A stretch of 64,000 nt of DNA from Tetradesmus obliquus (Eukaryota; Chlorophyta; Chlorophyceae; Sphaeropleales; Scenedesmaceae): the NCBI GenBank assembly GCA_030272155.1, contig CP126191.1, positions 7,710,501 through 7,774,500 of the forward strand, written 5' to 3'. The notes below the pieces were generated by a model that ran no database searches, had not been told where the DNA came from, and worked only from the letters and a program-made list of their open reading frames with translations. How positions within the stretch are numbered: position 1 is the first letter of the stretch; every line of letters begins with the position of its first letter. Positions 56,301 to 64,000 of the stretch are shown in pieces. The position numbers and the translations under genes were made by a program.

Positions 56301-59300
56301 TACGCGCCGGGAGGGTTTTGTGTGGCGAAGAGCATAAAGTGCGGGTGGGGCCGCACGACTTCTTGCAGCTCTGGTACAAACAGCTCCCGGTTGTCATCCA
56401 GCAGCCTGCGGGGTGCAGCGGTGGATGCAGTGGTGGCGGATGGGAGGTGGCCAGCAGGGGCAGCAGAAAGAGGTGTCTTGGACATGACATATACTCACGA
56501 GGTGCACAACGGTAGATGACACACACTGCTGACACCTACTGTAATCGTCTGGATTGTATGCATGAAACATGCAGGGTGCTGCTGTGAAGGGTTGTGGGGA
56601 AGCTACTATCAGAAAACACCCATCGGGCGCCAGGCCCTAGTGCTGTCAGCGAATCTTCCCCTGGCATGTGCTGTGCGCCCCATCTGAAACTCCTGCCGCT
56701 GTAGACGCGTCAGGGCAGGAGGGATTAACAGGGGCGCATGGACAAACAACACACTCACACACATGTCTTGCCTCCAGCACTCCACACACCGAATGTGCCA
56801 ACCTGACAAGCCACCATTGATGACTGCAAATGCATGATCCCTGGAAGACTGATTTGGTTGCAACCAAGCAGCGTCACACGCCCGTCACTACTCCGCAGTG
56901 TCACCATAGCCTGCAGCGCCCCACCCACCTGTTGAGTGCCTCCAGCACCTCAGTGGGGGCCAGGTTGAGCTCATCCAGCACCACCCAGTGCCCACAGCGC
57001 AGCGCAGTCACCAGCGCACCCTCGCGGAACACCAGTCGACCTGCAGGCACACGCATGCATGTGTTGGTCTGGCTGTACTATGTGCTTTGTTGCTACCATG
57101 CATGCACGCTGTGTGTCTGAAACGCAGCCAATCAGTACTAACACCGGCGTTCAGGATGGAAACAACCAGCCACACGCACACGATACACAGCCTGCAGCAA
57201 GCTGACGACCCATGTACAGCTGACGCACAGCAAAGGTAACACAGACAATGCTGCGCATTGCATCTAGTGCATGTTTGCTGCTGCTGTGCTCACCCTGCTC
57301 ATCAGGCACCCAGCTGCCCAGGTACTCCTGCAGGTCTGTGTGCTGGTGGTTGTTGATGCGCACAAACTTGTGGCCGGTCTGCGCAGCCAGATACGCCACC
57401 AGGCTCGTCTTGCCGCTGCTGGTGGGGCCCTGCAGATATTGAAAACACAGCATCCGTCAGCAGCAAAAGACCTAGCAGCACAGGTGATCCACCGTCCTCA
57501 GCAGACTCCGCGACATGAACACAGCAAGTAAAATGTTGATCATAGCGGCGCAACAAAAATGCAGGCAACAGCAGTTGAATCCACGTCACAAAGCACACTG
57601 ATCTCAGCCGCAGCCCACCTGCAGCAGGATGGGGTGCTTGTGTGCCAGCACGCAGCGAGCCAGGTTGCACAGCTGCTGCCGCACGCTGGGCGTGAGCACA
57701 AAGCGGCGCGCCGAGCCGTCATCATCGCTGCCCAGGGCAGGCAGCGGCAGCGGCCCCCGCTCCAGCCAGAACTGCTCAAACAGCACGTGGCTGTCTCCTG
57801 GGCTGGCTGGTGCACGCATCAAGCCCTGCATAAATGGTTTCATCAACAGGAAGTGGGGTGCCAAACTGCATATCAGTTGAGATAGGGGAGGCCCTTACAG
57901 GCAGCTGCTTGATTGCTTTGTTTGCTAATGGCAGGTGCAGCAACGTGCGGTGCGGTTGTGAACAGCAATGAGGTAGGTCTGACACTCCTGCCAAGTCCCA
58001 TGTACGCTGGCTGCAGCAAAATACTAGCCATGCTCATCCTGCAAGCCTCTGCACCTCACATCAATAACACCACCTCCTGCCACACCAAAGCTAACCAATT
58101 CCCCAAACCCCAACCCGCCCCGCACAAACCTTGAGGTTCTTTGCGCCGCCAGGCAGCAGGTGCTGCGCCATGATGCCCGCCAGCCTGGCCCCAGCCTCGG
58201 GCGAGAGCTGCGTGAGGAAGCTCATGCTGAAGCCATCCCACAGCGCACGCTGCAGCCCGTACGCGGGCGCGGCGCGGCGCGCATAGTCCAGCGCGCGGCA
58301 CAGCGAGCGCAGTGAGTAGGCGGGGCGCTGGCCCGCGCCGTCTGTGAGGCGGCTCTCCTGCAAGCAGGCAGAAAAGGCAGGAACATCGTAAGCCGATGAT
58401 TGCAGAAAGACGTGCAGCACCGGCACATCCAGGCCACGGGCAAGGCAGCAGCTGCAGGCGTCCAGACTCGAGAGATGCATGCAGGCATGGCACGTCACTG
58501 CTCCAAAGGCATCACCAAATACATCCGACAGACCAGCACCACCAGCCGTCAACAAATTGCTTGCAATCTCTACTCACCGCCTCAGCCTTGGCAGCCAGGT
58601 ACAGGTCCACCACAGCGTCCACAGGCGGCGCAGGCGCGGCTCCTGCAAGGTAGCCGCCCACCAGTTGTCCCAGGTCCTGCCTGCTGCGCGGCTCCCCCAC
58701 CCAGAACTCACTAAACCTACTGCGCAGCTGCGGCGGCAGATCCCGCTTGCCCGCATCTGTCGCAGGGTTCATCGCTGCAACCAGCCTGAAGCCAGGATGC
58801 CTTGGCACCACACACACGTCACCACGCTCCACCAGCAGCAGCCCTGTTGAGGCATCAGCTGCTGCTGCAGGCTCTGCTTCTGACAAGGCTCCTGCGCTGC
58901 CAACACTACCACCAGGCGCAGCAGCAGCAGCAGCAGCAGCAGATCCGGCAGGCGCATGTGCTTCCAGTATGCCTGCAATCCTCTCAAGCACTTCCGGCGG
59001 AGCCAAATTAATCTCGTCCAGCAGCAGCCACCAGCCGTGCTTCAAAGCTTTGACTAGCGCACCCTCCACAAAGGCAAAGGCAAAGCCGCCTTCTGCTGCT
59101 GCTGACGCTCGCTCCGCTGCATCCACGTCAGCAGCAAAGCGGCGCCACTCCCGCACCAGCTGCGCCGACAGCGGCGCCATAGCGCTGCTGCTGCTGCTCG
59201 CTGCCTTACTGCCTGCACCTGCTGCTTCTGGGGCTGCTGCACTGCCAGCCTCATCTGCTGCTGCTGCTGCTGCTGCTGCAGCAGCGGATTTTGACACCTT

Positions 59301-59436
59301 GCGCTTCTTGGTAGGTTTGCTTCCTGCTGCAGCTGCTGCAGCCTTGCCCTTACTGCCTGCCTTGCCGCGCCCGCCCCCACCAGCTGCATCTGCAGGCACA
59401 ACATCAGCTGCGCCATCTGCCATGTGTGTGTCGCCG

Positions 59437-59469
<33 letters not shown>

Positions 59470-62400
59470 GGCTTGCTGCTGCTGGCACCTGCTGCTGCTG
59501 CTGCTGGCTGGTCCAGCTTGAGCTTTGCAATGGCTGTCTTGTAGGCTGCCAGCAGGTGGCTCCACTTCTTGCGCTGCGCGTACTTCACTGTGCGCGAAAG
59601 GAACTCCTCGTTGTTGCCCCTGCAGATGAAGCGCAAAGTCAGCAACAGCAAGGCCAGTTGCAACAGGTGGGCAACTCAGCAGCAAAGCAGCCTACTCTGA
59701 CTAAACACATTGCTACCTGTTGCGCACACTAGCTGTCTGGCCCTGCACTGCGCAAAAAACCCCTACGGTACATGCAGTGGCTTGTATGTAGCTGCTTCAC
59801 CATCTGCAGCACGGGTGTTCGCTGCATGCTGCCTGCTCACCCCCCAAACAGCATGCCCGCCACACACCATCAGCAAGCCACCAGCCACCAACTTCCGCTT
59901 GCTCCCAACCCCCGCACTCCCCTGCCTCTGACACCCGCAGCTGCGCAGTGCGGCTCCTACACCCTCTTGTGAACCCAAAACTCCCAAACCCCACTCACTT
60001 CTTCCAGGTGCGCCGCAGCAGCTCCCCAAACGGCTCCAGCAGCGGCAGCAGCGCCTCACCCACTCCCACAGGCTTGTAGCCACCCAGCAGGTCACTGCTG
60101 TCCGTCTGCTGGCTCATGTTGAAGGCCACCAGGTTAGCCCCCACCAGCCGTGCCAGCTGAGACTGTGTGGTGGTCTTGCCAGTGCCTGTCTCTCCCACCA
60201 GCAGCACAGCCTCACTGCGTGATAGGCACACGCCCACACGCTCCATGATGCGTAGCGCCAGGCCCGTTGCGCTGAAGCAACCGAGGCCGCTGGTGGCGGC
60301 AGCAGAGGTGGACGTGGCGGCAGCATGCAGCGGCAGGACAGCACGGCCGACCTGCAGGAGCAGCAGAGGTGGCATGATGCATTAAGGGTAGTCCCAGTTA
60401 ACAGTGGCCCAAGCAGACGCATGATCAAGCCCGGCGCAAAGGAGGCAACTCTCATTTGAAAAACACCCCGCTCAACAAGCACAAACCCCACCCGCCCACC
60501 TGCAGCTCATTGCTGCCCAGGTGCATGTGGGGCTTGGCGAGCTCCTCATACTGCTCAGCAGCAGCAGCAGGCCCAGCCAGGCCCCACAGCCCTGCCAGTG
60601 CCGCCAGCAGCCGCAGCTTGCTGTCATGCTTGGCCACCAGGCCAGCAAACAGGTCAGCAGCCTCATGGAAGGCAGCCAGCTTCAGCTGCTCATCCAGCCG
60701 CGCCAGGTCAGCAACTTGAACTGCATTTGCAGCTGCTGCTGCTGCTGCAGCGTCTGCGCTGTTACTGGCAGCAGCAGCTGCTGCTGCTGCTGCTTTCTTG
60801 CTGGCCTTGCTGCCCTTGACCTTCTTTCCTGCAGGTGTAGCAGCTGCAGCAGCTGCAGCAGCAGTGCTGCGCCGCAGCGTGCGCAGCAGCAGCGGGCCGT
60901 GGCAGGCAGCCATGCGGCCGCACCACTTGATCAGGTCCCTGCTGCTGAACTGCCGGCCCAGCGACAGGGACAGCTCCCCGGGCCGCACCCCTGCGCCCGC
61001 CAGCGCTGCTGCTGCAGCCTGCTGCGCCCATGATGCCACTGCAGAGCCAGGCCCTGCTGCTGATGATGCTGATGCTGATGCTGCATGGCCACCTGCCATT
61101 TGGACTAGGCGTACAGTTGCTTGTGCAATAGGCAGCAGCGGCCCAAGGTCAGGGAACAGCCCTTGCAGGATGCTCAGCTGCTCCGCCTCTGTCGGTGCTT
61201 GCAGGACAACTTTGGACCACATGCCACCCAGCACATCTGCTGCTGTGCTGCTGCTGACCGCCACAGCCCCAGCACCTGCTGCTGCGCTGCTGCTGGTGGT
61301 GGTGACTGTGCCCAGCACCTGAAAGCCTGGCGCTGCTGTCAGAACCTGCCCCCTGCTGGGTATGTGCAGTACGCCGCTCTCCAGCAGCGGCAGCAGTGCA
61401 GCCAGCACATCAGGCGGTGCAGTGTCAATGCCCTCAATGACAACCCAGCGGCCCTCTGCTACTGCACGAGCCAGCGGCCCCATCTGCCACACAAACTCGC
61501 CGGGTACTGAGCTGCAGGTGTAGCTGCCAAGCAAACTCTTTGCATCCTGCTGGTCGTCCAAGTGCAGCCACAGCGCGCTGCTGTCGTTGCCGGTAGCTGC
61601 TGCGAGCGCGCGTATCAGCGTGGTCTTGCCGCAGCCTGCGGGGCCCTCCACGACGACAGGCGAGTTCTGGCAAAGTGCCAGCGCTGCAGACTCTAGAGCT
61701 GCTGTCATGCCAGGGGTCTGCACCAGCCTGCCCCATGTTACTGCGCCGGCTGCTGCACTGCTGGAGCTGGCGCTGCTGCTGCTTTCGCTCTTTGCAGGCA
61801 CCTCCAAACCGCACACCCGTACAAAGCCCTTGGCAGGTGGCAGCTCCTGCTGCTGCTGCTGCTGTGATTCAGGCTGAGCAATGCTGCTGCTGCAGCAAGG
61901 AGCGCCTTGCTCGCATGGCTGCCAGCACTGCGCTAGCTGCAGTGCTACTGCGGTGCGTTCCTCGTCCCACCTGCAGCAGTTACAACAATAGGCCGCACCA
62001 TATGGTTGTGTTAACACACTGACCTAGCTAGCAAGCGCTCAAACAGCAGCCGAGTGCCAGGGGCCACCTACTCAAAGGACACAGGGAATGCAAGTGGTGT
62101 GCAACTGGCCAGTAACATTACAACACAGGCACAGACATAACGCAGACAATAGACATAGTGAAGCAGTGTTTGGCTCAGGGTCGTAAGCATGTTTGCGTTC
62201 AGTGGGGTGTCGAAGCAGCCCCTCGCACAAGAGGTGTCAGAAGGTGTGCTGTGTTCATCAGCGCCAAACACCGTGTCACAAACTTCAGTTTGTCCACACA
62301 TACCACAGGATATTACATAACACCGCCAACCAACCTGCCGTCTGCATTATCATGTAAGCTTGCTTGGCATGCAACCAGCACCACAAACCTTCATGAAGAG

Positions 62401-63470
62401 AGAATGGTGTTGAGACCAGGACAACTGCGGAAAACACGGAAATAACTACAGGGAACTTTCTCACCTCATCTGTGCTGCCACCAGCTGCTCCTCACTCAGC
62501 TGCTGCTGCATCAGCCGCTGCTGCAGTGCATCACTTAGCCCCAGCAGCAGCGCGATGCCGCGCACAGCCACCCAGCGCACCAGCGGCCGTGTGTGGTTCA
62601 GCAGCCTGAACCACAGCGCACCCCGCCAGGTCAGACCCAGCCTAGGGTTCAGCTGCAGGGCTCGCAACGCTGCCAGCGCCAGCAGCTCTTGCGCCTCTGC
62701 TGCTGCTTTATCTTGCTGCTGCTGCTGCTGGGCTGAGACAAGTGTTGCCAGGGGGCACTGGATGTGCCTGAACAGCTGTTGAAGCAGCCTGCAGGTAGGA
62801 GACACGATTGTGTCAGGATGATAGCAGCACACCATCTGCGATGCTGACAAACTGAGCTGGCCCACAACACAGTACAGGTTGCCTGGTGTTCGAAACACAC
62901 CGGCCTTGCACACAAGCCGACGCAGGCAGCAGCATGCTGATGCAAGGCAGGTGCAGGCATGGCCCCCCTGCCCTCACCTGCTGATGTTTGGGTTGAACTC
63001 CAGCAGCCGCAGCGCCGCAGTTGCAGCAGCTGTGTCACCCACCCCCATCCCACTGGCCTTGCCCGACTGCACTGCATCCACCAGCAAGCTCAGCATGCCC
63101 AGCAGCCTGCCCCTCAGGCTGCTGGCGGCAGCCAGGGTTGTGGCGGGATGCACCAGCAGCCGCTGCCACATGTCCAGCACCTGCGCATGGTCCTGCGTGG
63201 CATAGAATGATGAAAATGAAGTGAAACGTGCTGCTGACAAGGTGTATGCTGTGAGGCAGGAAGATGTGCATGTACAGTTGCTGCTGCTGCTGCTGCTGCT
63301 GCTGCCAGCATGTGTTCCGAGCGTGATGTGCCGGCATGACTCCCGAAGCGCCGGCTGCGCCAACTTTGACGACTTACCTTGGTTGAACAAGCCGCTTGCA
63401 CCGCCTGATCGGCCTGTAGTAAAGGCAGGCTCGCAGCCATGGCCTGCAAGCAGCCCTGCAAGTCCGCCAT
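35833..63470 (-). CDS. MDN1: Midasin (MDN1/Rea1), giant six-AAA+ ATPase of 60S ribosome assembly, complete, 23 exons
   Basis: Exon 5' ends (descending): 63470, 63192, 62788, 61970, 60351, 59619, 58357, 57825, 57429, 57040, 56405, 55823, 55388, 54419, 54023, 53278, 52829, 51873, 51482, 50081, 48780, 43612, 38877. All phases close to about 6,901 residues, longer than yeast or plant midasin (roughly 4,900-5,400) because of Ala/Gln/Ser insertions. Midasin strips assembly factors from pre-60S particles in the nucleolus and nucleoplasm. Walker A motifs of AAA1-6: GPAGCGKT (320), GETGTGKT (754), GPTSSGKT (1312), GETGTGKT (1673), GSPGVGKT (2172), GPGGSGKT (2582). Walker B is canonical in AAA2-5 (DEINL or DELNL), IEGID in AAA1 and LDNANL in AAA6, degenerate as usual. 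A long linker, then a Gln- and Asp/Glu-rich region (about 5750-6550), precede the C-terminal MIDAS domain with DDSRS near 6653. Start: first ATG of MADLQG; the frame upstream has no other ATG. Confidence 0.95.
38884..38946. repeat. (CAG)n microsatellite upstream of the last MDN1 exon
   Basis: About 20 CAG units on the plus strand (CTG in the gene's sense) end a few bases before the acceptor of the last MDN1 exon at 38877. Confidence 0.95.
43566..43905 (-). repeat. three tandem copies of an MDN1 exon start with acceptor, unit about 125-130 bp
   Basis: The start of exon 22 (EEAEADYKAAFPDHY, acceptor TTGCAG at 43612) is repeated twice more in the upstream intron, at about 43696-43754 and 43822-43877, each with its own CAG acceptor. 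Use of the middle copy would shift the frame and stop after about 29 codons. The copy nearest the exon body gives the open frame. Confidence 0.9.
54391..54590 (-). repeat. duplicated start of the MDN1 AAA4 exon, period 125 bp
   Basis: 54391-54470 (the real exon start CLRHQEPVLL plus upstream intron) is copied at 54516-54590. The copy keeps the CLRHQEPVLL codons and a CTGCAG acceptor but loses the Walker A codons. Confidence 0.85.
54742..54892. repeat. dispersed short repeat, family 2, copy 1 (MDN1 intron)
   Basis: A stretch of about 150 bp, nearly identical to 56590-56740, differs at only a handful of positions. It begins GGTTGTGGGGAAGCTACT and ends near GGATTAACAGGGG. It lies in the intron between MDN1 exons 55069-55388 and 54243-54419. 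Confidence 0.95.
56590..56740. repeat. dispersed short repeat, family 2, copy 2 (MDN1 intron)
   Basis: This is the same orientation and almost the same sequence as 54742-54892, in the intron between exons 56929-57040 and 56073-56405. High identity implies recent copying. Confidence 0.95.
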
Positions 63471-64000
63471 GTTCAGCACTGATGCGTGCCCAAGTTTACC
63501 AACACACTATTATAACGCTATACATGTTTGTGAAGACACTTTTGTCAGCAAAAAGTCACGCGCGCAGCCGATCGACAATGGTGTGCAGCGTATGGTACGT
63601 GCAGCTGCCCCTGCTCAGTCGAAACAAAGTGAAACGTACCACAGTCTGCCGAATGTTTGGCTGTCATACCGTGTGTTGTTCAGTGCAGCAGTTACAGTAA
63701 CAAGGTGTCACTTGTCATGTGTCACTTAACCCTGCCTCAAGCTGTGCGCTTGATTCTGCCTTTTCTTCCTGGGTACTTTCAAGGCACTTTTTGTTGATTT
63801 TCTGTCACTGCATGAGTGCCTCCATCTCTATCACCCGTACGTGCCAGGCACTGCTGTTTGCGGGAGACGTGACAAGTTGCTCATGCTAGCAGGCCTCTGC
63901 AAGTCCCAACACATCCAGCACGTGCTGTGAAGTGTTCAGCTTTTATCACCAGCTATATTATACCTAGTATCATCAAGGATGTCGACGTTTCCTGCATGTG
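63471..64000. other. MDN1 promoter and upstream region
   Basis: This is the 5' flank of MDN1 on the minus strand. No coding exon, TATA box or repeat was recognised; an unseen neighbouring gene may begin beyond the window. Confidence 0.4.

Overview
The window reads as nuclear DNA of a green alga, most likely a chlorophycean. The genes are rich in GT-AG introns, most acceptors end in (C)TGCAG, and many acceptors are preceded by (CTG)n runs. The proteins carry long Ala, Gln and Ser runs. Several genes have UGUAA-type poly(A) signals shortly after the stop. The gene set (ATG3, a PFC1-like plastid rRNA methylase, a GH9 cellulase, midasin) is eukaryotic and plant/alga-like. No rRNA, tRNA or CRISPR array was recognised by eye. 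All exon coordinates come from reading splice sites and checking that phases close; no alignment was run.

Layout: (1) 217-815, + strand, the last two exons of ATG3. (2) 2754-8406, - strand, a four-exon gene for an unusual multidomain RNA-end enzyme: adenylate-kinase-like P-loop domain, complete mRNA-capping-type guanylyltransferase, T4 Rnl1-type RNA ligase, and a C-terminal F-box-like segment. (3) 9043-12605, - strand, an unrecognised secreted, possibly membrane-anchored glycoprotein. (4) 13094-15871, - strand, a KsgA/PFC1-type rRNA adenine dimethyltransferase. (5) 16303-17036, + strand, a 93-residue protein of unknown role, divergent from gene 4. (6) 19279-27293, + strand, a secreted protein with a phytocyanin-like module, SP-rich linker, cadherin/VCBS-like repeats and an HExxH zincin-like domain; its frame is broken in several places and a piggyBac-type element sits in its last intron. 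(7) 27294-30188, a convergent intergenic region with tandem and dispersed repeats. (8) 30189-35018, - strand, an 11-exon GH9 endoglucanase with CBM1-like and Ig-like modules. (9) 35833-63470, - strand, a complete 23-exon midasin (MDN1) gene encoding about 6,901 residues.

Most genes are unrelated housekeeping or secreted proteins, with no operon-like logic. The most unusual single locus is the kinase-guanylyltransferase-ligase fusion: its three catalytic modules all act on RNA 5' ends, so one polypeptide could convert a 5'-monophosphate end toward a cap or join it to another RNA. At the DNA level, intron-side copies of exon ends together with their splice sites recur in two genes, and two families of short dispersed repeats lie in or near genes.
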